A stretch of 56,549 nt of DNA from NCBI GenBank assembly GCA_016742075.1, contig JACVCL010000006.1, forward strand, positions 1 to 56,549. The letters run 5' to 3'. Both the position numbers and the translations under genes were made by a program. This stretch comes from Phycisphaerales bacterium (GTDB lineage: Bacteria; Planctomycetota; Phycisphaerae; Phycisphaerales; UBA1924). Every line of letters starts with the position of its first letter. The first letter of the stretch is position 1. Positions 42,087 through 50,425 of this stretch are shown here, piece by piece. The notes beneath the pieces were generated by a model. It made no database searches, was not told the origin of the DNA, and was given only the letters and a program-made list of their open reading frames with translations.

Positions 42087-43031
42087 TCAGGCCTCGAACG
42101 GGAGCAGCCGAACGTGGATCACCGCGATCGGCGGCATCGCGAGCCCGAATTCGCGTGCATCGTGACGCACGTCCGGCGGGGTGCCCGAGGCGGTCGGGGG
42201 CAGGGCGCGCACCGCGGCGCGGAGCAGCGCGTCGGGCGGCTCCAGCGAGCCTGTCAGCGAGACCCGCGCCAGCTTCACAGGCGGTAAATCCGGGTGCGAC
42301 ACGGCCTTGATCAGCGTGGCCCGGCGCGCCGCGACGTCGGCGTCGAAAGCAGCCGCCCGCGGCTCGAGGTCGCCGGCGATCGAGTTGGCCAGATCGTCGG
42401 GGTGCACGCCGCGACGGATGAGGGCCGTCAAGGCCTCCAACGCCTCACCGAGCGGTGTCAGGGTGTCGGCCAGCACGTGCCGGGCGGCGATGATCTGCTC
42501 GCCTGTCGCCGCCGAGAGTACCGGCACGCCGACTCGGAACGCCCATCGTTCCGCCCTTCGCAGGCCCGGACGGGCGCTCGGCTCGGGTCGGAACACGGTG
42601 AGGCCCTGCTCGCTGGCGAGGTGGGCGACGGCCGCGGCGATCGGCAAGGCAATCCCCGGATCGGGGCCCCGCTCTCCGGACCGCAGGAGATCGAGCGCGA
42701 TGGCGTCGAGCCACAGGCGCTGGTTCGCGGCCGGGCGCTGCAGAACGCCGGAAAGCACTTGCCGAAGCGGCGTGAGCGCCGGATCGGCCTCGATGAGCCT
42801 GAGCACGGCCGCGAGCGGTCCGGCTTCGCCGCCCGCCTCGGCCGGGACGAGCAGGCCCTGACGCCAGAGCGGCCCGGTCCACGACCAGGCGTCAAGCAGC
42901 TCGCGGAGGCGTGCGGTCCGACCCGTGCCGGCCTGCGGCAGAGGGGTGACGACGCGCTCGGCCACGAGCAGCGACGCCATCGCCGCCGGAGAGCGGGCGG
43001 CGAGGTCGTAGGGGCTCAGGACGGCGAGCAT
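42087..43031 (-). CDS. hypothetical protein
   Basis: A 314-residue, mostly helical protein, rich in Ala, Leu, Pro and Arg, with no signal peptide, no clear membrane helix and no motif I recognise. The start MLAVLSPYDLAARSPAAMASLL and the internal LWLDAIALDLLRSGERGPDPG and HPDDLANSIAGDLEPRAAAF look like real coding sequence with codon-third-position GC. It lies 47 bases after the large secreted protein gene, so it is probably in that operon. A TAGGGT just before the ATG is a weak alternative promoter. No function is proposed. Confidence 0.6.
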   Translation of the reverse strand: MLAVLSPYDLAARSPAAMASLLVAERVVTPLPQAGTGRTARLRELLDAWSWTGPLWRQGLLVPAEAGGEAGPLAAVLRLIEADPALTPLRQVLSGVLQRPAANQRLWLDAIALDLLRSGERGPDPGIALPIAAAVAHLASEQGLTVFRPEPSARPGLRRAERWAFRVGVPVLSAATGEQIIAARHVLADTLTPLGEALEALTALIRRGVHPDDLANSIAGDLEPRAAAFDADVAARRATLIKAVSHPDLPPVKLARVSLTGSLEPPDALLRAAVRALPPTASGTPPDVRHDAREFGLAMPPIAVIHVRLLPFEA

Positions 43032-43078
43032 GCCGACACCCTAGCCGGGCCGTGGCGGCGGATGTGCCGGCCCCGGCG

Positions 43079-45280
43079 TCAGTGCTTCATCCAGTCCGGA
43101 AGATTGAGCGCCTCGGCGGCTCCCTTGTTCGCGGCGTTCTTGAGGCGGCTCTGGAGCTCATCCACGGTGAGCATCTCCACGTGGCCGTCGTAGAAGCCGA
43201 CGGCGATCTGCCTCTGGCCGTTCACCAGAGCGGCGCGGTCGATCGCCAGGATCGCGTCGCTGGGCCGCTCGACCTGCGACAGCTTCTTGTCGGACCGGAA
43301 CGTGAAGTCGTCGCCGCCGTCGTTCGCGGGGCCGACGGGGCTTCGGAGGATGTCCTCGGTGATGAGCCCGTCGTCGATCAACATCTTGGCCGACTTCGGA
43401 GGCGCATCCTTGTGGTCGTTGGCGTACATCGTGATCGCCATCGCGACCTGCCGGACCTGGCTCGCGGATCGGACGTGACGGGCCTGCTCGCGGGCCCGCC
43501 CAAGAGCAGGCAGGAGCGTGCTGAGCGCGATGGCCGGGGCGGCCACGGGCAGCACGCCGCTGAACGAGCCGACGGCGCCGGCGGCGTTGACCAGCATCGA
43601 CCGGTCGCCCTGCAGCGTGATGACCAGGTCGTCCCCCTGCCAGCGCATGGTGAGCACGGTGGGCCGCGTGTCTTTGGTCAGATCGGCGAAGGAGGGCATG
43701 ATCAGGCCGGGGTCGCGCTCCTGATCGATGGGGGAGCGCACCGCGTTGGCCAGGGCGCCGACGCCGACCGAGAGCAGGCCGTAGCCGCCGGCAGCGCTGC
43801 GGGGGGTGTTGTTGAAGCTCAGCGAGGCCAGCCCTTCGAGCTTGCCGCCGGCCATTTCGGCCAGCTGCCGGTTGTCGAGAATGCTGGACTTGCCCGAGCG
43901 GATCTGCCCGACGGCCGAGATCAGCGTCCGCGGCGTGAAGCCCACCACGAGGTTCGAGCCCTCGATGGTCCACGACACCTCGAGCGGCGCCGGGAATCCG
44001 GGGAACGTGAGCGTCTGCATCTCCACGTCCTCGGCCTTCCACTGCTTGACGCGGACGTACCCCCGCGCCTGCCGCGCCCCTACGCGGTTGATGTCGCCGC
44101 GGACGCGGTCGAGCGTGGCCTTGATCCCCGCCGGGTTCGTGAGGGCCAGGATGCCCACCAGCGACGCCGGCCCGCCGCCGCCCGTCGAGTCCGAGCGGTA
44201 GATCACCGCGGTGTTGCCGAGGTGGGCGATGAAGTCCTTCTCCACGTCGTAACCGGTCTCCTTGCGGACCTCGTCGATCGGGTCGACGTTCTCGCCGGCA
44301 CGGGCGGCGATGTCGCGGAGCATCTTCGGAAGCACGGCCAGATCGACGTGGGTCGCGGTGACGTGCGTGGCATCGGCGGGGACCATCTTGAGCACCGCCG
44401 GGCCGATCGGGTTCTCCGGCTTCATGCCGATCCGCTTCGAACTCTTGGCCGCGCCCTCGGCCTTGATCACGCCGATTCCACGGTCGGCGGCGAGGCCAAG
44501 CCCTCCCGAGATGATCATGGCGTCGGGGCCGTACAGGCCGCTGTCGGTGAGGAGGGCCTTGAACTGATCGGCCTCGGCACGCTCGCCGGGCCCGGCCTGG
44601 GCGAAGGCTGTGTCGAACATGGGGGTGAGGGCCCGGAAGTCGAACCGCGCCGAGAGCACCGGCTTCACCCCCTCCGGCAGCCCGAAGCTGAGCGGGGCGG
44701 CCGGGGGTTCGGCGCGGTTCAGGCCGATGATGAACGAGCCGCCGGCGGGGCTCTTGGCCGTGCCGACGAACGCCTTGCCGGCGGGCGTGTCCGCCGACTT
44801 CATCCCGTCGCGACCGGCGACCTCCTGCATCTCGCCGAGGCCGGTTTCGAGCAGGCCGCCCAGGGTCTGGGCGATGCGCACGGCGTCGTCGCTGCTGGTC
44901 TGCGTGCTGGTGAGCTGGATGTACCCCGGGAACGCCCCCTTGTCCTTGGCGCCCTCGATGGGTCCCGCCTGGATCGTCATCGGGTGGATCAGGATGTCCC
45001 AGACCATCTTGATGAGCGGCGCGGGGATCTGGGGCTGGTCAAGCTCGCGGGGAAGCTCGGAGAGGCGCGGCTCGAGCATCTTCAGTGCCCGAAGAAGGCC
45101 CGCGTCCTTGCGATCGATCAGAAGGCCGTCGAGGCCGGCGGAGTAGACGTACACCGCGTCGGGCTTGGCCGCCGGGGCTGGTTGGGCCGACACCATCGGC
45201 GCCACCGCCGGCGTGAGCGCCAGGCCCGCCGAGAGCAAGCCGACGAGGAACGGGCGATGAGCGGGGATCGATCGGTGCAT
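43079..45280 (-). CDS. large exported protein with DUF1559-like C-terminal domain
   Basis: A 733-residue protein. The signal peptide is at residues 1-33 (LVGLLSAGLALTPAVAPMVSAQ). The body (~40-560) is mixed alpha/beta with repeated strand-helix units and no known domain; DUF3352-like proteins look similar. Around residue 570-600 a hydrophobic helix runs into LLPALGRAREQARHVRSASQ, then QVAMAITMYANDHKDAPP and finally VGFYDGHVEML, the exact pattern of the DUF1559 pseudopilin family, but without a prepilin leader. GGAG is 6 bases before the ATG. It is divergent from the nuclease-like gene. Confidence 0.75.
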   Translation of the reverse strand: MHRSIPAHRPFLVGLLSAGLALTPAVAPMVSAQPAPAAKPDAVYVYSAGLDGLLIDRKDAGLLRALKMLEPRLSELPRELDQPQIPAPLIKMVWDILIHPMTIQAGPIEGAKDKGAFPGYIQLTSTQTSSDDAVRIAQTLGGLLETGLGEMQEVAGRDGMKSADTPAGKAFVGTAKSPAGGSFIIGLNRAEPPAAPLSFGLPEGVKPVLSARFDFRALTPMFDTAFAQAGPGERAEADQFKALLTDSGLYGPDAMIISGGLGLAADRGIGVIKAEGAAKSSKRIGMKPENPIGPAVLKMVPADATHVTATHVDLAVLPKMLRDIAARAGENVDPIDEVRKETGYDVEKDFIAHLGNTAVIYRSDSTGGGGPASLVGILALTNPAGIKATLDRVRGDINRVGARQARGYVRVKQWKAEDVEMQTLTFPGFPAPLEVSWTIEGSNLVVGFTPRTLISAVGQIRSGKSSILDNRQLAEMAGGKLEGLASLSFNNTPRSAAGGYGLLSVGVGALANAVRSPIDQERDPGLIMPSFADLTKDTRPTVLTMRWQGDDLVITLQGDRSMLVNAAGAVGSFSGVLPVAAPAIALSTLLPALGRAREQARHVRSASQVRQVAMAITMYANDHKDAPPKSAKMLIDDGLITEDILRSPVGPANDGGDDFTFRSDKKLSQVERPSDAILAIDRAALVNGQRQIAVGFYDGHVEMLTVDELQSRLKNAANKGAAEALNLPDWMKH

Positions 45281-45482
45281 GGCGGGCTCCTGGGAAGACG
45301 GGGTATCGGCGTGTGTGGCCTGAACAGGGGGCATGATGGACCAGAACAAGGTGGTACCAGATTTCGTTTCTCGGATCCGAGGGCCGAGGCTTCCGCGTCA
45401 CGGACGGCGTGGAATTGCGTTCGGATTTTGGAAGGATTTCAGCCCTCCGGGCGATAGCATCAAGCCTCGGGGGTTCGAAGCC

Positions 45483-46316
45483 GTGGAGAGCGAAGCCCAC
45501 ATCCAACTCAAGCGCGTGGCCGTCGCGTTCCTGCTGCGGCACGGCTTCGCCGCCGCCGCGTGCGAGGTGGCCCTGCCGATCCCCCGTTGGCGGGCCGACG
45601 CGGCGGGCTATCTCGATCGCCGGCCTGCCGGGCCCGAGGTGAACCACTTTCCGCCGCCGATGCCCCGCCAGCCGGACCTGCCGTTCGGCGGCGGCTCCGG
45701 CCGCGCGACTCCCGACGAACCGCCCCATTCCGCGCGCCCGGCGTGCGAGCCGCGGACGGCGATCATCGAGTGCAAGCAGTCGCGAGAGGACTTTCTCCGG
45801 CACAACGACCGCGCCGAACGGCTGATCGGTCTTCGGACGACCCTGGAGCGGCGGCGTCGAGCGATCGAGGACCACCACCTGCGCCAGGCCGAGCCGCACC
45901 TGCGGGCGGCGCCGGCCGGGCACACCGCCGCGCTGTTCGCCGACGGTGAGCACTGGGACTTCTCGGCCGCCGAGCACCCGGGGTACCGGAAGGTGATCCG
46001 TCTGCTCGATCGCGTGGACACCCGCCTGCACGGGGGCACCAAGTTCGCGACGGTGGCGCGGTACCGGCTCGCCGACTGGCTGTACGTCGTGGCGCCGCGC
46101 GGGGTGGTGGGGCTGCGCGAGATCCCCCCGGGGTGGGGGCTGGTCGAGGTGTCTCCCAAGTGGAGCACGCTTCGGCGGATGACGGTGCGCGAGCTGACGG
46201 AGATCGAGGTCGCGGTGACCCACCCCGCGCCGGAACTGGCCGCCACGGCGGCGCGGCGATCGCGCCTGCTGCGGAACATCGCCGCGGCGGCCACCAGGGA
46301 GGCGGCCGAGCGATAG
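45483..46316 (+). CDS. MmcB-like PD-(D/E)XK nuclease-fold protein
   Basis: A 277-residue protein. From the GTG at 45483 it reads VESEAHIQLKRVAVAFLLRHGF, an N-terminal helix seen in MmcB and related nuclease-fold proteins. A strand with WRADAAGYL holds an Asp, and the core motif AIIECKQSREDFLRHN gives the Glu-x-Lys of the PD-(D/E)XK fold. VARYRLADWLYVVAPRGVV is a later strand-helix. MmcB takes part in DNA damage repair in Caulobacter. An upstream ATG at 45333 would add 50 residues of low-complexity sequence; no strong ribosome site favours either start. It precedes the ABC ATPase by 43 bases. Confidence 0.68.
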   Translation: MESEAHIQLKRVAVAFLLRHGFAAAACEVALPIPRWRADAAGYLDRRPAGPEVNHFPPPMPRQPDLPFGGGSGRATPDEPPHSARPACEPRTAIIECKQSREDFLRHNDRAERLIGLRTTLERRRRAIEDHHLRQAEPHLRAAPAGHTAALFADGEHWDFSAAEHPGYRKVIRLLDRVDTRLHGGTKFATVARYRLADWLYVVAPRGVVGLREIPPGWGLVEVSPKWSTLRRMTVRELTEIEVAVTHPAPELAATAARRSRLLRNIAAAATREAAER

Positions 46317-46359
46317 GCGCCGCGGCGTACACTGCATCCAACCGCTTTCCGGACACGCC

Positions 46360-47094
46360 ATGCCCCCGACCGCCGCGCTGAGCATCCGAGACCTCAAGTT
46401 CCGCTACCCGCCCGGGGCCGACGATGCGCCCGCCGAGTCCGGAGAGGGGGTTGGAGGTTGGATTGTCGACATCCCGGCCTTCGACCTGGCGCGGGGTGAA
46501 CAGGCGCTGCTCACCGCGGGCAGCGGCGCAGGGAAGAGCACCCTGCTCTCGCTTATCGCCGGGCTGCTCGACCCCGACCCGTCGCACGGCGCCGGGACCA
46601 TCGAGGTGGCGGGCACCAACCTGCTGGCGCTGCACGGGGCAGCGCGCGATCTCTTCCGCGGTCGGTCGATCGGGATGATCTTCCAGACCTTCAACCTTCT
46701 GCACGGGTTCTCGGCGCTCGAGAATGTGATGGCGGCGCTCATGTTCTCGGCGATCCCGCCCCGCGAGCACCGGGCCCGGGCCCTCGCGCTGCTCGAGCGT
46801 CTCGGCATCGCACGGCCGAACGCCGACCCCGACCGGTTGTCGGTGGGGCAGCAGCAGCGGGTGGCCGTGGCACGGGCCGTGGCCTGCGGTCCGGCGCTGG
46901 TGCTGGCCGACGAGCCCACCGCGAGCCTGGACCCGGAGAACTCGGCGAACGCGATGGACCTCATCCAGTCGGTGTGCCGCGAAAGCGGGGCGGCGCTGCT
47001 GTGCGTGAGCCACGATCCGTCGATGGCCGAGCGGTTCACCCGCCGCGTGGGGCTGCGGGAGCTCTCTGCGGCGCCCGCGGCGGTGGGGGGGTAA
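46360..47094 (+). CDS. ABC transporter ATP-binding protein (LolD/MacB class)
   Basis: A 244-residue ATPase. Walker A GSGAGKST (~53-60), the Q-loop GMIFQTFNLLHGFSALENV, signature LSVGQQQRVAVARAV, Walker B ALVLADEPTASLD and the His of CVSHD are in order. The GFSALENVM after the Q-loop is typical of the LolD/MacB/FtsE class, which drives mechanotransmission rather than substrate passage. It is followed by its permease after 4 bases. TACACT at 46327-46332 is a possible -10. With the DUF3299 protein downstream, a metal-related export or lipoprotein release function is possible. Confidence 0.93.
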   Translation: MPPTAALSIRDLKFRYPPGADDAPAESGEGVGGWIVDIPAFDLARGEQALLTAGSGAGKSTLLSLIAGLLDPDPSHGAGTIEVAGTNLLALHGAARDLFRGRSIGMIFQTFNLLHGFSALENVMAALMFSAIPPREHRARALALLERLGIARPNADPDRLSVGQQQRVAVARAVACGPALVLADEPTASLDPENSANAMDLIQSVCRESGAALLCVSHDPSMAERFTRRVGLRELSAAPAAVGG

Positions 47095-47098
47095 GCCC

Positions 47099-48418
47099 AT
47101 GGCGATGACCGACTTCCAGATCGTCGTCCGCAGCCTCACCGCCAGACGCTTCTCGACGGTGACCACCATCATCACGGTGGCCGTGGCGGTGGCGCTGATG
47201 CTCACGCTGCTGGGGATGAAGGACGCGGCGCGCCGGGCCTTCGACCGCGGCAGCGGCAACATGCACCTGGTGGTGAGCCGCGACGCCTCGCCCCTGGTAG
47301 CAATCCTCAACAGTGTTTTTTACGCCAACCCGCCGCGGGCCCCGCTGTCGTACGCCCAGTTCCGGCAGCTGCGGGATGAACTGCCCGTCGAGTGGGCGAT
47401 CCCCACCCAGCAGGGCGACAGCTTCCGCGGCCTGCCGGTGACGGCGACCGAACCGGAGTTCTTCACGCGGCTACGGCCCGACCCCGACCGGGAGTGGCGG
47501 TTCGCCGTCGGGCGCGTCTTCCGGGCCGACTTTGAAGTGGTGGTCGGCGCGGGCGCGGCCCGGCAGACGGGCCTGCGCGTCGGCGACCAGATCTATGTGA
47601 CGCACGGGACGGGGACCGTGGCGGCGCTGGCCGAGTCGGCCGGGGCCAGGGTCGGTGAAGGCGCGGCGATCGCCCACATCCACAAGGAGTTCCCGTTCAC
47701 GATCGTCGGGATCCTCGAGCCCACCGGCGGCCCGCACGACCGGGTGCTGTTCGTCAACCTCCATAGCAGCTGGATCATGCACGCGCACGACCGCCGGCTG
47801 GCGTCCGATCCCTCGGTGAAGACGACCGGTGCCGCCGACGTCACCGACGCCGACCGCCTGATCACAGCTGTGCTCCTCCGTCTGCTCACCCGTCCCGGTC
47901 AGGACGTGACGGCGGTCGAGCCCGTGGTGTTCGATCAGCTCCGGCGGGCGGGCGGCTTCACGGTCGCCAAGCCCGCGCAGGAGATCCAGCGCCTCTTCGC
48001 GATCGTCGGGGGAATCCACCAGATCTTCGTCGGCATGGCGGGCGTGGTGCTGCTCTCGAGCGGCATTGCCATCATGCTGGCTCTGCACAACTCGATGGAG
48101 CAGCGCCGGCGGCAGATCGCGGTGCTGCGGGTGCTCGGCGCCAGCCGGGGACGGGTATTCGGTCTGATGGTGACCGAGTCGGCGGTGATCGGCCTGCTCG
48201 GCGCGCTCGCGGGCGTCGGTGTGGCGGTCGTCGGCCAGCAGGTGGTGGCGTCTATCATGCGGGGCCAGCTCGGCCTGGTCATCGAGCCGACGGTGGTGCC
48301 CGCGATTCTTCTGGGCGTCGTCGCGGCCACGGTGGCGCTCGCCGCGGTGGCCGGTCTGGTGCCCGGTGTCATGGCCTATCGCACCAGCGTTCTTCGGAGC
48401 CTCAAGCCCCTCGGCTGA
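47099..48418 (+). CDS. FtsX/MacB-type ABC permease
   Basis: A 439-residue permease. The N-terminal membrane helix (residues ~20-42, STVTTIITVAVAVALMLTLLG) is followed by a large periplasmic domain (~60-280) with MacB-like segments (FRADFEVVVGAGAARQTGLRVGDQIYVTHG; EFPFTIVGILEPTGGPHD). Three helices follow at about 310-335, 360-385 and 400-425. Two Arg-rich cytoplasmic stretches, RRRQIAVLRVLGASR and the final YRTSVLRSLKPLG, are the FtsX-family coupling signature. It forms a dimer with the upstream ATPase. Confidence 0.9.
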   Translation: MAMTDFQIVVRSLTARRFSTVTTIITVAVAVALMLTLLGMKDAARRAFDRGSGNMHLVVSRDASPLVAILNSVFYANPPRAPLSYAQFRQLRDELPVEWAIPTQQGDSFRGLPVTATEPEFFTRLRPDPDREWRFAVGRVFRADFEVVVGAGAARQTGLRVGDQIYVTHGTGTVAALAESAGARVGEGAAIAHIHKEFPFTIVGILEPTGGPHDRVLFVNLHSSWIMHAHDRRLASDPSVKTTGAADVTDADRLITAVLLRLLTRPGQDVTAVEPVVFDQLRRAGGFTVAKPAQEIQRLFAIVGGIHQIFVGMAGVVLLSSGIAIMLALHNSMEQRRRQIAVLRVLGASRGRVFGLMVTESAVIGLLGALAGVGVAVVGQQVVASIMRGQLGLVIEPTVVPAILLGVVAATVALAAVAGLVPGVMAYRTSVLRSLKPLG

Positions 48419-48445
48419 CCGCTCACACCCGGAGCCCGCCGCCCC

Positions 48446-49402
48446 ATGCGAAGTTTCTGGCTCATCATCGCGGCCCTCTTCATCGTCACCGGTGTGGTCG
48501 TCGCGATCGAGGTTCGGCCCGGTCGGGGCGAGGGTCCGCCGCCCGGCTCGCCCGGTACGGCCGGCGACCAGCCTGCTCCCACGCCGCTGCCGGTGCCCCC
48601 GGAGGTCCGTCCCCCGTCTACTCCCACGCCGCCGCCCCAGACACCTCCCGCCCCGCCCGCCGAGGCGGCGGCACCGCCCCCCAAGCCCGCCGCGGAACCC
48701 TCGGGCCTCGATGTGGACGCGCTGATCGCCGATCTGAAGCGTGACATCGCCGCTTCGGAACGGCCGCCGGCGCAGCCCGAGCCCGCTCCGGCGGCCCCTT
48801 CGGCGGGCGCCCCGCCGGCCGAGCCCGATCGTTCGGCGGCGCCGGAAACTGCCGCACCTCAGCCCACGGCCGCCGGCGCGCTCCCGGGCCTCAAGCTCGA
48901 CCGGCAGGCCGATGGCCACACGCTCGTCGACGACCGCTTTCTCATCCGCGGCGACGGCTCGAAGGAGAACCCGTACGTCGTGGCGTGGGACATCCTCGTC
49001 TCGGCGAGCGAGACCTACCGGCCGCGTCTGGGCAAGAAGGACATCCCCGAGCGAATCGCGATGCTCAGCGGCAAGCGCGTCCGCATCACCGGCTACGTGC
49101 TGTTCCCGATGTTCCAGCAGGAAGCGTCGGAGCTTCTGATGATGCGGAACCAGTGGGACGGCTGCTGCATCGGCGTCCCTCCCACGCCCTACGACGCGGT
49201 GGAGATCAAGCTCGCGGCCAGCGCGTCCCGCGATGCGATGATGCTGCAGTTCGGCACGGTCGAGGGCGACTTCAAGGTCGATCCGTACCTGAACAAAGAC
49301 TGGCTGCTCGGTCTGTACGTCATGGAGAACGCCGTGCTCTCGAAGGTGCAGGAAGGCCGCGAGCCGCCGCGCATCGACCCGGGGCAGCACAATGGCATGT
49401 GA
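48446..49402 (+). CDS. exported DUF3299 protein with Pro-rich linker
   Basis: A 318-residue protein with an N-terminal membrane anchor or uncleaved signal (FWLIIAALFIVTGVVVAIEV), then a 130-residue Pro/Ala/Glu linker and a C-terminal domain of ~150 residues. The domain contains NPYVVAWDILVSASETY, KRVRITGYVLFPMFQQEASELLMMRNQWDGCCIG and PTPYDAVEIKL, the DUF3299 pattern (FPM, W-GCC-G). DUF3299 genes in proteobacteria accompany LolD-type ABC transporters; the function is not known. The paired cysteines (GCCIG) would suit a metal site. It follows the permease by 27 bases and is very likely part of the same complex. Confidence 0.82.
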   Translation: MRSFWLIIAALFIVTGVVVAIEVRPGRGEGPPPGSPGTAGDQPAPTPLPVPPEVRPPSTPTPPPQTPPAPPAEAAAPPPKPAAEPSGLDVDALIADLKRDIAASERPPAQPEPAPAAPSAGAPPAEPDRSAAPETAAPQPTAAGALPGLKLDRQADGHTLVDDRFLIRGDGSKENPYVVAWDILVSASETYRPRLGKKDIPERIAMLSGKRVRITGYVLFPMFQQEASELLMMRNQWDGCCIGVPPTPYDAVEIKLAASASRDAMMLQFGTVEGDFKVDPYLNKDWLLGLYVMENAVLSKVQEGREPPRIDPGQHNGM

Positions 49403-49408
49403 CGATCG

Positions 49409-49428
49409 CCCGGCGGCCCGTCGCCGGG
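49409..49428. terminator. GC hairpin between convergent genes
   Basis: CCCGGCG and CGCCGGG form a 7-bp stem with a 6-base loop in the 34-base gap between the DUF3299 and YtkA-like genes. There is no U-tract on either strand. Confidence 0.25.
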
Positions 49429-49436
49429 GTGGGTGA

Positions 49437-50339
49437 TCACTCTGTCGGTTTCGCCTCTTCTGCGGGCCCGACGTCCACGACGAACCACGCCGTGATGCGC
49501 TCGCCGCGGTCCCTGAGCCAGAGTCCGAGCTTGTAGCGCCCTTGGGCCGGGAACACCCCCTCGAAGGCGAGAACGGGTCCGCCGGTGGCACCCTCCCGCT
49601 GGAGGGATTTCAGAACCACGAAGTCCTCAAGCCCCTCGCGCGCCGCCGCGGCGTGGCCGACGCCGCCGAGGTACCCCTCAATGGTGGTCACCGGCCGGCC
49701 GCCCGCGGTCACCTCGAACGTGAGGACGGCCTTTGCGCCGGCCTTGAGGCCCGACTCCGAGGGGGTGAATCGGATCGCGTGGTCGTCCTGGTGGAAAGGG
49801 TTATCGCCGGGCTCGAGCGGTCGGACCACGGGGCTTTCCGCGCGGTCCGTGGATCGGGGCTGGACCGGTACCGTCGCCCGTTCGATCTGGGCCTCGCGTC
49901 CCTCGGGCCGGAACGCGATGAACGCGGTGTGCACGCCCGCCCGGGGGAAACTGACCGGGGCGTCGAACCGGCCGCCCTCGCGCTCGCGCGCTTCCAGCAC
50001 GTCGAAGGTCCGAAGATCGGCGGAAGCGATGTACACCAGCAAGGCCGGGCCTTGGGAGCGGTCGGCGGTGGCGGGCTCCCCTTCCGCGTCGGTGAGCCGG
50101 ATGACGATCGTCGCGGCCTGGCCCGCGCCGACCGACGCGGGCTGGGTCTCCACCGCCGCGCGCACGCGCGAGGGCAACACCGGTGCCGATGCCGGCGCCG
50201 GAGCAATCGGGCCGGTGCTCGCCGGCGGTGGCGGAGGTGCGGCGGAGTCCACCGGGTTGGCCGGATCGCCCGCGATCGCCGCGCCCGCCGCGGCAAAGCC
50301 GCAAGCCACAGCCGCCAGCCATGCCCGATTGATGCGCAT
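49437..50339 (-). CDS. exported YtkA/FixH-like protein
   Basis: A 300-residue exported protein. Signal peptide residues 1-23 (WLAAVACGFAAAGAAIAG) then a Pro/Ala linker. Two immunoglobulin-like halves follow: one with VETQPASVGAGQAATIVIRL...GVHTAFIAFRPEG, the other with AKAVLTFEVTAGGRPVTTIEGYLGGVGHAAAARE...FPAQGRYKLGLWLRDRGERITAWFVVDV. The second copies the layout of YtkA/FixH-type domains, where the LG-GHA turn and a His are often metal-binding. GGGAGG is 5 bases before the ATG. It converges on the DUF3299 gene and may work in the same envelope or metal-related process. Moderate certainty. Confidence 0.65.
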   Translation of the reverse strand: MRINRAWLAAVACGFAAAGAAIAGDPANPVDSAAPPPPPASTGPIAPAPASAPVLPSRVRAAVETQPASVGAGQAATIVIRLTDAEGEPATADRSQGPALLVYIASADLRTFDVLEAREREGGRFDAPVSFPRAGVHTAFIAFRPEGREAQIERATVPVQPRSTDRAESPVVRPLEPGDNPFHQDDHAIRFTPSESGLKAGAKAVLTFEVTAGGRPVTTIEGYLGGVGHAAAAREGLEDFVVLKSLQREGATGGPVLAFEGVFPAQGRYKLGLWLRDRGERITAWFVVDVGPAEEAKPTE

Positions 50340-50413
50340 CGTCGCCTCCCGTTCGGGCGACGCGGTCGCGGAGCGTCCGGCCCGATCCGCCAAGTCTACG
50401 CCCCGGACCGGCC

Positions 50414-50419
50414 GATACT
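50414..50419 (+). promoter_or_regulatory. -10-like GATACT immediately before anmK
   Basis: GATACT ends 6 bases before the GTG of anmK, so transcription would begin about at the start codon. No Shine-Dalgarno sequence is seen. Confidence 0.45.
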
Positions 50420-50425
50420 GCCGCG

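Noticed and set aside
47471-49591. A 706-codon minus-strand frame across the ABC permease and DUF3299 genes
   Set aside because: It spans two real genes in antisense and has no signal or motif.
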